Source: Microcella indica (lineage in GTDB: Bacteria; Actinomycetota; Actinomycetes; Actinomycetales; Microbacteriaceae). Taken from it: 64,000 bases of DNA. The stretch is from assembly GCF_013414345.1 (NCBI RefSeq), contig NZ_CP058670.1, positions 2,480,001-2,544,000 of the forward strand, read 5' to 3'. How positions within the stretch are numbered: the first letter of the stretch is position 1; each line of letters starts with the position of its first letter. The notes under the pieces are model-generated. The model saw only the letters and a list, made by a program, of their open reading frames with translations, had not been told where the DNA came from and did not search any database. Below, in pieces: positions 55,435 through 63,504 of the stretch. A program made the translations under genes and the position numbers.

Positions 55435-56253
55435 TCAGGTGACACCGATGACCAGGGTGCTCTGTGCGGCTTCGATGACGTCGTTGGTGATGGTGTCGAG
55501 TTCGTTGATCTTCAGGACCCGCTGGATCTGGGGGAAGAGGCGTTCGAGGAGCCGGAAGTTGCCGCGGGTGATCCGTGCGATGGCTGCGATGGCTTGGGCG
55601 TCGGTGAAGTCGTCGGGGTCGAGGGTCTTGCCGAGGGATCGCCAGTGTCGCTCGAGGACGAACAGCAGTTCGTCTTGTCCCAGGGGCCGGTACTGCTGGG
55701 CGAAGCCGACTCGGCTGTAGAACTGGGGGTAGTGGCTGAACTGCTTCTCCAGGCCGGGCATGCCGATCAGGATCAGGGCGATGTCGTCGCGGTCGTAGCG
55801 ATCGCGCAGCAGTTCCAGAGCGGCGGGACGCAGTCGTTCGGCCTCGTCGACGATGATCAGCTCCACGTAGTTCCTGCCGTGTCGCCATCCCCAGGCCTCG
55901 GGAGTGGCCGTGCCGGGAGGTACGAGGTGCTGCTCGATGCACATGTTGGTGCGGGTGATGGCTTGGGTCAGCTCGTCCTTCAGGGTCCGCGGGGTGGTCA
56001 GCACGCTGGGGGTGTAGAGCACGGTGCGGCTCCGGTTCAAGGCGGCGTAGATCTTGGCGTCGTTGTCGGAGCGCGGCCCCCAGTAGGTCAGCAGGTCATG
56101 AGCCTTCTCGTAGTGTGCGTAGCGGCGCGCGGAGAGTGTCTTTCCTACGCCGGCTGATCCGAAGCACAAACCGATGGTGTGCCCGCGGCGCACGGCGTCG
56201 GCGAACTCGGTGAAGCGGCGGTGCTCCTTGGTGACGATGAAGCGCTGGCTCAC
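55435..56253 (-). CDS. tniB: Transposition ATPase TniB
   Basis: A 272-aa AAA ATPase of the TniB/TnsC/IstB group that selects the target and activates the transposase. Walker A is GSAGVGKTLS (32-41) and Walker B VELIIVDEAERL; LILIGMPGLEKQF carries the sensor region. The GTG start overlaps the tniA stop by 4 nt. Confidence 0.88.
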   Translation of the reverse strand: MSQRFIVTKEHRRFTEFADAVRRGHTIGLCFGSAGVGKTLSARRYAHYEKAHDLLTYWGPRSDNDAKIYAALNRSRTVLYTPSVLTTPRTLKDELTQAITRTNMCIEQHLVPPGTATPEAWGWRHGRNYVELIIVDEAERLRPAALELLRDRYDRDDIALILIGMPGLEKQFSHYPQFYSRVGFAQQYRPLGQDELLFVLERHWRSLGKTLDPDDFTDAQAIAAIARITRGNFRLLERLFPQIQRVLKINELDTITNDVIEAAQSTLVIGVT

Positions 56254-57647
56254 CTGAGGTCCTCCTTGTAGATCTTCAACGCCGACCTCGGCGCCGGAGC
56301 CGGTGCTTCGGTGATCCGTGGCGTCTCGGTAGGTGCGGCCACGAGGGCGATGCGTTCGTTGATGCCGGCTCGCAGCGCCCGGCGGCGGGCGTTGCGCGCG
56401 GCCTGGATCTCCTTGAGGCTGACCTTCTGGTCGTGGTGCTCTTGGTTGACGGCCTTGCAGACGAATTCGTCGTGATCGAAGACGCGGATCTCGGTGATGT
56501 CGCGGGGGTCGTAGCGGATCACGACCGAGCGTCCGACGTAGCCGGCCAGAGTTGGCGAGACGTAGCGCAGGCCCTGGAAGCGGATGCCATCGCGGCGCAC
56601 GACGCGGGTCTTGGCGACGGTCAACAGCAGTCTGTCGAGGTCTTCCAGGCTCTCGGGCATTCGGGGCAGCCAGCCATCGGCGATCCACGCGCTGCGCGGG
56701 GAGGTTCCGAGCTCGCTGTGCGTGCGGTCGTTGTAGGTGGCCACGAACGCCTCCAGGGCGCTATCGAGGGCGGCCAGGGACAGTTTCGGTGTCGGCCAGG
56801 GGTGCCCTTCGGTGATGTGTCCGGGCAGGGTGGCGAGTAGCTCGGTGTTGATGGTGCCGAAGAACCGCTCGATCTTGCCCCGTCCCTGGGGTCGGGCGAC
56901 GGTGGAGTGGATCAGTCGGATGTGGAGGTCGACGGCGGTGTGGGCGAGCTGGTCACTGGTGAAGTCGCTGCCGTGGTCGACGTAGAGCACGTCGGGCAGG
57001 CCGCACATCGGCCAGGCCGGGTCGGTCTTGTGCCAGATCGCTTGGCGCAGCGCCAGGGCGGTGTTCATCGCCGACGGTGCGCCCAGGAAGACTGTGTAGC
57101 CGCAGACCGCCCGGGAGCAGTCGTCGAGGATCGTTGTCAGCCATGGCCGTGCGGGCTTGCCGTCGGTGCCCACCACCAGGATGTCGAGCATGGTGTGATC
57201 GGATTGCCACATCGCGTTGGGCAGCTTTGCTTGCCGGCGTAGCACCAGCTCGTGCTTGTCGCGGTAGGACGCTGCGCCCTCCAGGGCGAGGGTGACCATG
57301 CCGGGATCCAGGGTCCGCACGATGTCCCACACCACCGAGTAGGAGGGGACCGGCCACCTCCGGGCGGCGCAGATGCCCGTGACTTTGCGATGGATCGTGG
57401 CGATGGCCGGCCGCGGCTTGCTCAGTGCCAGGCCCTCGATCAGGTCGACGAGGTCGGGCGGAAGGCGGCGGGAGCCGGCGTCCGCCCGTGAGGCTGTCTC
57501 CAGTCCGGCGTAGCCGTCGGCGCGGTAGCGGGCGTGCCAGCGCTCCAGGGTCCGCAGCCCTACATCGGTCTCGCGAGCTAAGCGCGCGAGGGGCACCTGG
57601 TCCTCGACGTGGAGCCTGAGGATTCGCCACCGCGCTCGAGCGTCCAC
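56250..57647 (-). CDS. tniA: Mu-type DDE transposase TniA
   Basis: A 465-aa transposase with N-terminal helix-turn-helix domains (LARETDVGLRTLERWHARY), an integrase core with D150 (MWQSDHTMLD), D224 (LYVDHGSDF) and E260 (GRGKIERFF), and a C-terminal beta-barrel (GYVGRSVVIRYDPRDITEI). The GTG at 57647 is chosen because it begins just after the resolvase stop; a longer upstream frame overlaps the resolvase and is not protein-like. Confidence 0.88.
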   Translation of the reverse strand: MDARARWRILRLHVEDQVPLARLARETDVGLRTLERWHARYRADGYAGLETASRADAGSRRLPPDLVDLIEGLALSKPRPAIATIHRKVTGICAARRWPVPSYSVVWDIVRTLDPGMVTLALEGAASYRDKHELVLRRQAKLPNAMWQSDHTMLDILVVGTDGKPARPWLTTILDDCSRAVCGYTVFLGAPSAMNTALALRQAIWHKTDPAWPMCGLPDVLYVDHGSDFTSDQLAHTAVDLHIRLIHSTVARPQGRGKIERFFGTINTELLATLPGHITEGHPWPTPKLSLAALDSALEAFVATYNDRTHSELGTSPRSAWIADGWLPRMPESLEDLDRLLLTVAKTRVVRRDGIRFQGLRYVSPTLAGYVGRSVVIRYDPRDITEIRVFDHDEFVCKAVNQEHHDQKVSLKEIQAARNARRRALRAGINERIALVAAPTETPRITEAPAPAPRSALKIYKEDLR

Positions 57648-57654
57648 GACGCAC

Positions 57655-58251
57655 CTACTGCAAGGCGTTCTCGCGCCCGCGCTCGGCGCGCTGAAGGGCG
57701 CGGTAGACCGTGGAGCGGCCCACGCTGAACAGCTCGGCCAGCTCGCCCACGGTGTGCTCGTCGGCAGCATGTAGCTGGACGAGGTGAGCTTCTTGCCGGG
57801 GGGTGAGTTTCGGTGACTTCCCGCGCAGCCGGCCCTTGGCCTTGGCGACCTTCATCCCCTCGCGCGTGCGGGCACGGATGAGGTCGGCTTCGAACTCGGC
57901 GACCATCGCCAGCACGTTGAACAACAGTTTCCCCATCGGGTCGGTCGGGTCGTACACCGATCCGGCGATGCTCAGCTTCACTTCCCGCGCCGCGAGGTCG
58001 TCGGCGATCTGGTGGGCATCACGGACTGAACGCGCCAGCCGATCGAGCTTGGTGACCACGAACGTATCGCCGTCCCGACAGGCAGCCAGCGCCTGCCGCA
58101 GGCCCTCACGGTCGGCGTTGCGGCCCGTGAGCCCGTGATCGACGTAGATGCGCTTGGGATCGACGCCGAACGCCGCGAGTCCGTCACGCTGCGCGGTCAG
58201 GTCCTGCTCGTCGGTGGAGACTCGGGCATAGCCGACCTTCAAGGGGGACAT
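57655..58251 (-). CDS. tniR: Serine resolvase (TniR-like)
   Basis: A 198-aa small serine recombinase with the catalytic S12 in GYARVSTDEQ, the arginine-rich VVTKLDRLARSVRD, the long E helix MGKLLFNVLAMVAEFEADLI and a C-terminal HTH (VGELAELFSVGRSTVYRAL). It resolves cointegrates at the res region upstream (58262-58385). Confidence 0.9.
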   Translation of the reverse strand: MSPLKVGYARVSTDEQDLTAQRDGLAAFGVDPKRIYVDHGLTGRNADREGLRQALAACRDGDTFVVTKLDRLARSVRDAHQIADDLAAREVKLSIAGSVYDPTDPMGKLLFNVLAMVAEFEADLIRARTREGMKVAKAKGRLRGKSPKLTPRQEAHLVQLHAADEHTVGELAELFSVGRSTVYRALQRAERGRENALQ

Positions 58252-58261
58252 GCTCCCCAGT

Positions 58262-58385
58262 GTGTCATATAGCCTCCCTTCACCGGACAGTTCACCGGAC
58301 GGGTCTTACGGGACAGCCCGCCAGGCGTGCCGTCGTTCCTCTCGATAAGTAGCGGTGGTGTCCGGTGAGGGTTCCCCTTACGGGC
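58262..58385. other. Probable res site of the transposon
   Basis: Between the resolvase and cmtR. TTCACCGGAC occurs twice in tandem (58279-58288, 58291-58300) and in inverted form as GTCCGGTGA at 58360-58368; TTACGGG also occurs twice. Repeated and inverted short motifs next to a serine resolvase gene are what a res site looks like, but subsites cannot be fixed by eye. Confidence 0.45.
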
Positions 58386-58416
58386 ATGCAATCTGGGCTG
58401 ACGCCTGTGACCGAGT

Positions 58417-58442
58417 GTTCAGTGCGCGCTGTATAGTTCAGT
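58417..58442 (+). promoter_or_regulatory. cmtR promoter with direct repeats
   Basis: TATAGT (58432-58437) ends 7 nt before the cmtR ATG, so the mRNA is probably leaderless. GTTCAGT occurs at 58417-58423 and at 58436-58442, on both sides of the -10 box, a possible CmtR operator. Confidence 0.5.
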
Positions 58443-58444
58443 CC

Positions 58445-58804
58445 ATGCTGACTATTGCTTCGCGTCTCGACGTGATGAACCGCCTGGGTCGTGCACTGGC
58501 CGACCCCACTCGATCCCGGATCATCTTGACCCTGCTCGACCATCCCGCTTACCCGGCGGAACTGGCCCGAGATCTGGACCTGACACGCCCGAACGTGTCC
58601 AACCACCTGGCATGCCTGCGCGATTGCGGGATCGTCGTCTCCGAGCCCGAGGGTCGTCGGACACGATATGAGATCGCCGATTCGCACCTGGCGCAGGCGC
58701 TGACGGCACTGGTCGATGCCACCCTGGCAGTGGACGAAGACGCCCCGTGCATCGATCCCGCCTGCTCGCTTCCCGGATGCGACGCAGCTGGGGAGGGCGC
58801 ATGA
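58445..58804 (+). CDS. cmtR: Cadmium/lead-responsive repressor CmtR
   Basis: A 119-aa ArsR/SmtB-family winged-helix repressor. Cysteines fall at C57 and C61 (HLACLRDCG) in the recognition helix and at C102 near the C-terminus (APCIDPACSLPGC). These are the same positions as the metal ligands of the mycobacterial CmtR. C107 and a further cysteine follow. It should repress its own operon with cadD until Cd(II) or Pb(II) binds. Overlaps cadD by ATGA. Confidence 0.9.
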   Translation: MLTIASRLDVMNRLGRALADPTRSRIILTLLDHPAYPAELARDLDLTRPNVSNHLACLRDCGIVVSEPEGRRTRYEIADSHLAQALTALVDATLAVDEDAPCIDPACSLPGCDAAGEGA

Positions 58805-59403
58805 TCCTCACCTCGGTCTTGCAGGCGATGGGCCTGTTCGCAGCGACCAACATCGACGACATCATCGTGCTCTCCCTCTTCTTCGCGCGAGGGGCAGGCC
58901 AGCGCGGCACTACCGCCCGCATTCTGGCTGGCCAGTACCTCGGATTCGCCGGCATCCTCGGTGCCGCGGTCCTGGTGACCATCGGTGCCGGAGCATTCCT
59001 GCCCTCGGCAGCCATCCCGTACTTCGGTCTCATCCCTCTGGGCCTCGGCCTCTGGGCCGCATGGCAGGCCTGGCGCGGAGACGATGACGACGATGACGAC
59101 GAGGCCAAGGTTGCCGGCAAGAAGGTCGGCGTGTGGACAGTCGCAGGCGTCACCCTTGCCAACGGCGGCGACAACATCGGCGTCTACACCCCTGTCTTCC
59201 TCAGCGTGGAACCTCTCGCAGTAGTCACCTACTGCATCGTCTTCCTCGCGCTCGTCGCGGTCCTGGTGGCCCTGGCAAAGTTCGTCGCCACCCGCCCCCC
59301 GATCGCCAAAGTGCTCGAACGCTGGGAGCACATCCTCTTCCCCATCGTTCTCATCGGCCTCGGCATCGTGATCCTCGTCAGCGGCGGAGCCTTCGGACTC
59401 TGA
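58801..59403 (+). CDS. cadD: Cadmium resistance transporter CadD
   Basis: A 200-aa membrane protein of the CadD family (LysE superfamily) with about six helices and the start LQAMGLFAATNIDDIIVLSLFF, where the NIDD motif is characteristic. GGDNIGVYTPVF in the second half is the matching repeat. The central cytosolic loop contains a run of seven aspartates (RGDDDDDDDEAK), possibly a metal-collecting loop. It exports Cd(II). Confidence 0.9.
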   Translation: MILTSVLQAMGLFAATNIDDIIVLSLFFARGAGQRGTTARILAGQYLGFAGILGAAVLVTIGAGAFLPSAAIPYFGLIPLGLGLWAAWQAWRGDDDDDDDEAKVAGKKVGVWTVAGVTLANGGDNIGVYTPVFLSVEPLAVVTYCIVFLALVAVLVALAKFVATRPPIAKVLERWEHILFPIVLIGLGIVILVSGGAFGL

Positions 59404-59553
59404 CGTAGCGGCAGCGATCCAAACGGCCCCGACCGGGCGCACCCCTCTCGGTTCAGACCGCGACACCTACCTGCAGCCAGTCCTGCGTGATCGCGGCAAC
59501 AAGACCGCCACGGAGCGCTGCAAAAACCCCGCCACCAAGCGAACGAAGCCACA

Positions 59554-59742
59554 CCGAGCCCTCTACAGTTCGCTGCGCTTCACAATCTTGCGGTTTGGGA
59601 GTGGCGCACGGCCAACGAACAGGAACTCAATCGAACCCTGCAAAGCCTGAGTGCCCTAGGGAGATACGGCCCCCTTGCGCCGTCCTCCGAGGCCCTCGTC
59701 AATGAAATCCATGCAATCGCAGGCACGGCTCGCGCCACCTGA
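59554..59742 (+). pseudogene. C-terminal remnant of an unknown protein
   Basis: Immediately outside the transposon, 62 codons in one frame read as protein-like sequence, including HNLAVWEWRTANEQELNRTL and SLSALGRYGPLAPSSEALVN, and end in TGA. There is no start. It may be the tail of the gene into which the transposon inserted or of a gene fused by deletion; no family recognised. It does not look like a type ISP C-terminus that I can identify. Confidence 0.4.
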
Positions 59743-60183
59743 TTGCCGACCTCCTGAACGTCGCGATGCGCCGCACGAGTCCGCCTGCCGTGATGTCGGC
59801 CGGCTGAGACTGTTCAGGGTTCGAGTCGAAGGCGTGATGCTCCGCGGAGCGTTCCGCGAGGGGCGTGAGAAACGAACCAGCGACAAGGCACCCCGGCATT
59901 TCGCGGGAACGGATTGCTAGTCTCCGCCCTGGAACTCAAGGCTCGGTCGTGTCGTCTGCTCGACCCGGAGCCTCAATAGAGAACTGTTTTGGGGAACGAC
60001 AATCTTGGTGCGGGCGCGATGAGGATTGAGAGTGAAAGATCCAGCTTGGATACGCTGTGAACTAACTGACCCCAGCTCGAAAGGTCGCCTGGCACAGTCT
60101 GCGCCCGGCCAAGGTGGGCATTCGTTCGCGTCGACCAAACATGAATAGCGGGGGAAGCCCAAGCACCTTCTGCTCAACGCAAT
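59743..60183. other. Gene-free stretch in the island
   Basis: No convincing gene on either strand. One imperfect hairpin, AGGCTCGGTCG ... CGACCCGGAGCCT (59939-59973), with a 2-nt bulge is present. Lower GC and many stop codons suggest decayed DNA. Confidence 0.4.
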
Positions 60184-60351
60184 TCAGAACGATCGATGAC
60201 CCCGCTTGTAGTCGTCGTAGGCCTCTCTGCGCTCGACTGAGTCTGCTGTCAACATGTCTGCACGTATCTTTTCGAAGTCGAGCCGCTCCTCGTGACCCTG
60301 GTTCGGGCCTGCCGAGTCGGCGCGATCACTGTTTCGGGTGAAGCCGATCAC
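60184..60351 (-). CDS. 55-aa charged small protein behind the GAF protein
   Basis: A short frame beginning VIGFTRNSDRADSAG and ending DDYKRGHRSF. A good ribosome site, AAGGTGG, lies 6 nt before the GTG. The second half is strongly charged and helix-like (EERLDFEKIRAD ... SVERREAYDDYK). It begins 46 nt after the GAF-protein stop on the same strand, so it is probably its operon partner. No family recognised; a small antitoxin-, adaptor- or regulator-like protein is conceivable. Confidence 0.5.
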   Translation of the reverse strand: MIGFTRNSDRADSAGPNQGHEERLDFEKIRADMLTADSVERREAYDDYKRGHRSF

Positions 60352-60397
60352 GTTGATCCACCTTCCCTTTCTTTCGTGAGCATATCTTTGACCAACG

Positions 60398-61279
60398 TCA
60401 CTTCGAGATGTTCTCGACGGCGAGTTGATCGGCTTGGAACGCTACCGCCAGAAACCAGGCGTACACCTCGAGAATGTGGCGGTCTGACTCATGGATCACA
60501 TCTCGGTGCGTGACGTTGACCGAGAACATCCCGATCACGCGGTCGTCGCCTTCACTCTTCCGATCGCGGAAAACCGGAACGCTCAGGAAGGTTCGATAGT
60601 TGCGCGAGCTGCCGTCCTTGATCCCCAGCGCACCTGCGACTTCTGGGTCCGCTACGTCACCACAGTAGGCGTAGCCGCCGGTCGAGATCTTGTCCACCGC
60701 GATTCGACCCTCCCCCGGACTCCTGTTGGAGAAGTTCGCGCGCATTCGGGAACGATCTGTATTTGTAAAGAGCTTGCGTTCGAGCAGCTTGCTTTGCCTG
60801 TTCACTGTCAAGCCGTAGAACGAAGCCTCGACCTGAAAGTCGTGAGGGCGTTCCCGACCATCGGGCATCGGTCTGGACTTGAAGTAGCTCTGACAATCGT
60901 GGAGCAGGTGGTTTTGGTACTGGTTCGTGACAGTGCCGTCAAAAGACTCTCGAAGCTTCCCAACCAAGTTCGCTGCGCGAGATGCAAGCCCTCGGTAGGC
61001 GGCAAAGGCCTCAACGTTCCTAAGAAGTGCCGCCTCGCGGTCCCTGAGGCTGCTGATGCCCCTGGCTATGGGGGGCGGCAGCACTACTAGGCAGACCAAC
61101 AAGACGATCACGAAGACGCTGTAGTCCTTGATGAACGAGGCGAGCGGCCAATTTTCGGGGACTAGATCGAGCTCGAGTGCCGCCAGGCCCGCCGTACCGA
61201 TAACAACAGGGGCCACATCTAGTGAGACGAAAAAGCGAAGGTCACCGACTCCTTCAAACTTGAGCTTCGCTTTGGCCAT
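60398..61279 (-). CDS. Two-helix membrane protein with cytosolic GAF-like domain
   Basis: A 293-aa protein. Hydrophobic segments at residues about 15-37 and 51-68, an amphipathic helix 75-112, and a GAF-like domain from about 125 to 285 (ISTGGYAYCGDVADPEVAG, NYRTFLSVPVFRD, VIGMFSVNVTHRDVI, DRHILEVYAWFLAVAF). No kinase, cyclase or HTH is attached, so a ligand sensor acting through the membrane or a partner is likely. It lies in the island near a restriction gene remnant and is followed by a 55-aa gene. The ATG at 61279 with GAGGG just before is chosen; ATGs 24 and 33 nt upstream are possible. Confidence 0.75.
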   Translation of the reverse strand: MAKAKLKFEGVGDLRFFVSLDVAPVVIGTAGLAALELDLVPENWPLASFIKDYSVFVIVLLVCLVVLPPPIARGISSLRDREAALLRNVEAFAAYRGLASRAANLVGKLRESFDGTVTNQYQNHLLHDCQSYFKSRPMPDGRERPHDFQVEASFYGLTVNRQSKLLERKLFTNTDRSRMRANFSNRSPGEGRIAVDKISTGGYAYCGDVADPEVAGALGIKDGSSRNYRTFLSVPVFRDRKSEGDDRVIGMFSVNVTHRDVIHESDRHILEVYAWFLAVAFQADQLAVENISK

Positions 61280-61607
61280 CCCTCGATCGTATCTATGAAT
61301 CATCCGGAACATGAGTCGCACGCACCAAACGGGGTGGCTTGTAGACAACACGGCCAGCGAGATGCCCCCGCCAACCGGTGGCGCTACGTGTCGCGATGGA
61401 GTCTGGCTTGCCGAGTTCCTAATCCTCTGCGGGGGCTGTCGGACCTTCTAGTTGAAATGGGTCTGGTGCTGCGCGTGGCCGGTGGGTTTTTCACAAGCCG
61501 AGAAATGTGTTCCGCGCTTTGCACACTTCTGTACTGCCCGCGCTGTCTATAGATCTCGATCTGTGTTGGCATCCGAAGTCAAGAATCTCGAATCATCGGC
61601 AGACGCG
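61280..61607. other. Gap between GAF gene and Rep remnant
   Basis: No convincing gene. It should contain the GAF-gene promoter. A 62-codon minus-strand frame at 61384-61572 (MPTQIEIYRQRGQYRS) has no clear ribosome site and is Arg/Ser/Thr-rich, so I do not call it. Confidence 0.4.
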
Positions 61608-61966
61608 CTAAAGGCTCCAGAAGCTACGTGATGCGGAGATCTTCTGCTTCCCGGCTACCGCTTCGTGGAACCCCAGGAGTGCATTGAGGTCATCGGCATC
61701 GCCGGTTGCCGCAACGTTGTGAAGCAGGTCCCCTGGAGTCCTCCCCTTACCGCCCCGCGACTGCCGTATTGCCGTCTGCTCACACAGGTAGAACGCCACC
61801 TTCGACCTGTCCGTCGCTGACCCCGCGTAACGGCCTCTCTGCGCCTCGTAAGCCGCCTTGTGGCCGCAACGCCCTGCCGCATAGAGCCAACGCTGGATGA
61901 GCGCTGCCTTGCGCTCCTCAAGAGGTTTGGAGTTGAACAGGAACACCGCGTGGATGTGGGGGTGAA
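61608..61966 (-). pseudogene. Rolling-circle Rep protein, C-terminal fragment
   Basis: About 118 codons of a plasmid-type replication initiator: from the second half of the HUH motif (HIHAVFLF) through FYLCEQTAIRQ, GGKGRTPGDLLHNVAATGDA and ALLGFHEAVAGKQKIS to the stop. The matching upstream piece is at 63376-63453. Removing the IS256 copy and one GGGGTGAA joins them in frame across PEQGFHP-HIHAVFLF. It shows that the island contains a former rolling-circle plasmid or a Rep-bearing element. Confidence 0.82.
61959..61966 (+). repeat. IS256 copy 2, left target duplication
   Basis: GGGGTGAA, repeated at 63376-63383. Confidence 0.9.
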
Positions 61967-63375
61967 GGTCAAGTCCCTGGAAGTGGTGTAACGGCTGATC
62001 CTTCGCTTTATGCGCTGAGCGCGATGAAGGTGTCGGCGACCACCTCGTCTCCGTTGTTGGGCAGCACCCGCATGCGGGAGCGTGCCAGGACCTCCAGGCC
62101 CAAGTAGCGGCGCCCCTCTGCCCACTCGTCGGTCTGCTCGGCCAGAACGCCGCCGACCAGGCGGATGACGCTGTCGCGGTTGGGGAAGATGCCCACGGAG
62201 TCGGTGCGGCGGCGGATCTCGCGGTTGAGGCGCTCGTTGGGATTGTTCGACCAGATCTGCGACCAGACATCTTTGGGGAACTCGGTGAAGGCGAGAATGT
62301 CGGCCCGAGCGGTATCGAGGTGCTCGGCGACCGCGGGGAGCTTCTCGGCGACGTAATCCAGGGTCCGATCGAACTGGGCGTGGACGTCGGAGGCGGTGGG
62401 CTGGTCATAGACGGAGTGCAGCATCGCCTTCACCGCCGGCCACATGCTCTTCGGGGTCACGCTCATCAGGTTCGCCGCGTAGTGGGTGCGGCAGCGTTGC
62501 CAGGTGGCGCCGGGCAGGTTCGCTGCGATCGCGTCTTTCAGGCCGGCGTGCGCGTCACTGGTGACGAGCTGCACGCCGGTGAGCCCGCGGGCGACGAGGT
62601 CGGCGAAGAACGCATTCCACGCCGACCCGGTCTCGCTCGTGGCCGTCTGCAGGCCGAGGACTTCCCGGCGGCCGTCGCCGTTGACCCCGGTGGCGATCAG
62701 CACGACCGTGTTCACCACCCGGCCGCCCTCGCGAACCTTCATCGTGAGAGCGTCGGCAGCCACGAACGTGAACGGGCCCGCCTCGACCAAAGACCGGTGC
62801 CGGAAGTCGGCAACCTGCTCGTCGAGCTCGGCAGCCATCCGCGAGACCTGCGACTTCGATAGAGCGTTGATGCCGAGAGTCTTCACCAGCTTGTCCATCC
62901 GCCGGGTGCTCACCCCGGCGAGGTAGCAGTCGGCAATCACGGTGATCAGAGCCGCCTCGGAGCGTTTCCTGCGCTCCAGCAGCCACTCCGGAAAGTAGGT
63001 GCCCGATCGTAGTTTCGGGATCGCGACATCGATCGTGCCGATGCGAGTGTCCAGGTCACGGTGCCGGTAGCCGTTGCGGTGCGTCACCCGATCAGGGCTG
63101 GGCTTGCCCCACTCGGCGCCGACCACAGCGTCGGCATCAGCGGACAGCAGGGCGTTGATCATGGTCTGCAGCAAATGCCTCATCAAATCCGGCGACGCCT
63201 CCGAGAGGGCTTCACCCAGAACGGTCGCAGGGTCGACAATGTGTGGAGCGGTCATCGTGTTGATGCCTTTCGAGTGGAGGTAAGAGACTTCTCGAAGGAT
63301 CACACGGTGACCGCGTCCACGTCAGCAACGACGTGCGCGACCACCGTGCGTTACACCACTATGTGGGACTCCACT
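61967..63375 (-). mobile_element. IS256-family insertion sequence, copy 2 (1409 bp)
   Basis: Same length, ends and transposase as the copy at 51839-53247, but inverted. Flanked by GGGGTGAA duplications, so it arrived by its own transposition. Two base differences from copy 1 are visible, in the last alanine codons of the transposase (GCT/GCG and GCC/GCA). It cut the rep gene inside its HUH motif. Confidence 0.93.
62008..63255 (-). CDS. IS256-family transposase (copy 2)
   Basis: A 415-aa transposase with the same amino-acid sequence as copy 1, including D168, D234 and the NERLNRE glutamate. Start chosen as in copy 1. Confidence 0.93.
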   Translation of the reverse strand: MTAPHIVDPATVLGEALSEASPDLMRHLLQTMINALLSADADAVVGAEWGKPSPDRVTHRNGYRHRDLDTRIGTIDVAIPKLRSGTYFPEWLLERRKRSEAALITVIADCYLAGVSTRRMDKLVKTLGINALSKSQVSRMAAELDEQVADFRHRSLVEAGPFTFVAADALTMKVREGGRVVNTVVLIATGVNGDGRREVLGLQTATSETGSAWNAFFADLVARGLTGVQLVTSDAHAGLKDAIAANLPGATWQRCRTHYAANLMSVTPKSMWPAVKAMLHSVYDQPTASDVHAQFDRTLDYVAEKLPAVAEHLDTARADILAFTEFPKDVWSQIWSNNPNERLNREIRRRTDSVGIFPNRDSVIRLVGGVLAEQTDEWAEGRRYLGLEVLARSRMRVLPNNGDEVVADTFIALSA

Positions 63376-63453
63376 GGGGTGAAAGCCCTGCTCCGGGAAT
63401 GTAACTTCAATGCTCCTCACTCGCCCTATCAGCCCAGTGCGGTCACGAAAGGT
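63376..63453 (-). pseudogene. Rolling-circle Rep protein, middle fragment
   Basis: 26 codons reading TFRDRTGLIGRVRSIEVT and FPEQGFHP, the strand just before and the first half of the HUH metal motif. Bounded on one side by IS256 copy 2 and on the other by the left end of an IS3-family element; the Rep N-terminus must lie beyond the window, on the far side of the IS3 element. Confidence 0.72.
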
Positions 63454-63504
63454 TGAATCCCCCCGGCGTGTTCGGAGACTCGATTCCTTGGAAGGATCAG
63501 TCTC

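Larger units (their letters stand above)
55384..59553. mobile_element. Tn402/Tn5053-like transposon with cadmium resistance
   Basis: 4170 bp bounded by inverted repeats: left TGTGACTTCGTCTGCTGAAT, right (reverse complement) TGTGGCTTCGTTCGCTTGGT, both continuing GGCGGGGTT. A second inner copy of the motif occurs at each end (left 55418-55437, right near 59509), as expected for multiple TniA binding sites. Content: tniB, tniA and resolvase on the minus strand, cmtR-cadD on the plus strand. The 5 bp outside the ends (TGGAC, CCGAG) do not match, so target DNA was probably deleted after insertion. Confidence 0.82.

Noticed and set aside
59675-59920. Plus-strand frame of 81 codons after the transposon
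   Set aside because: Arg/Pro/Ser-rich, no ribosome site; another frame (59554-59742) reads more like real protein.
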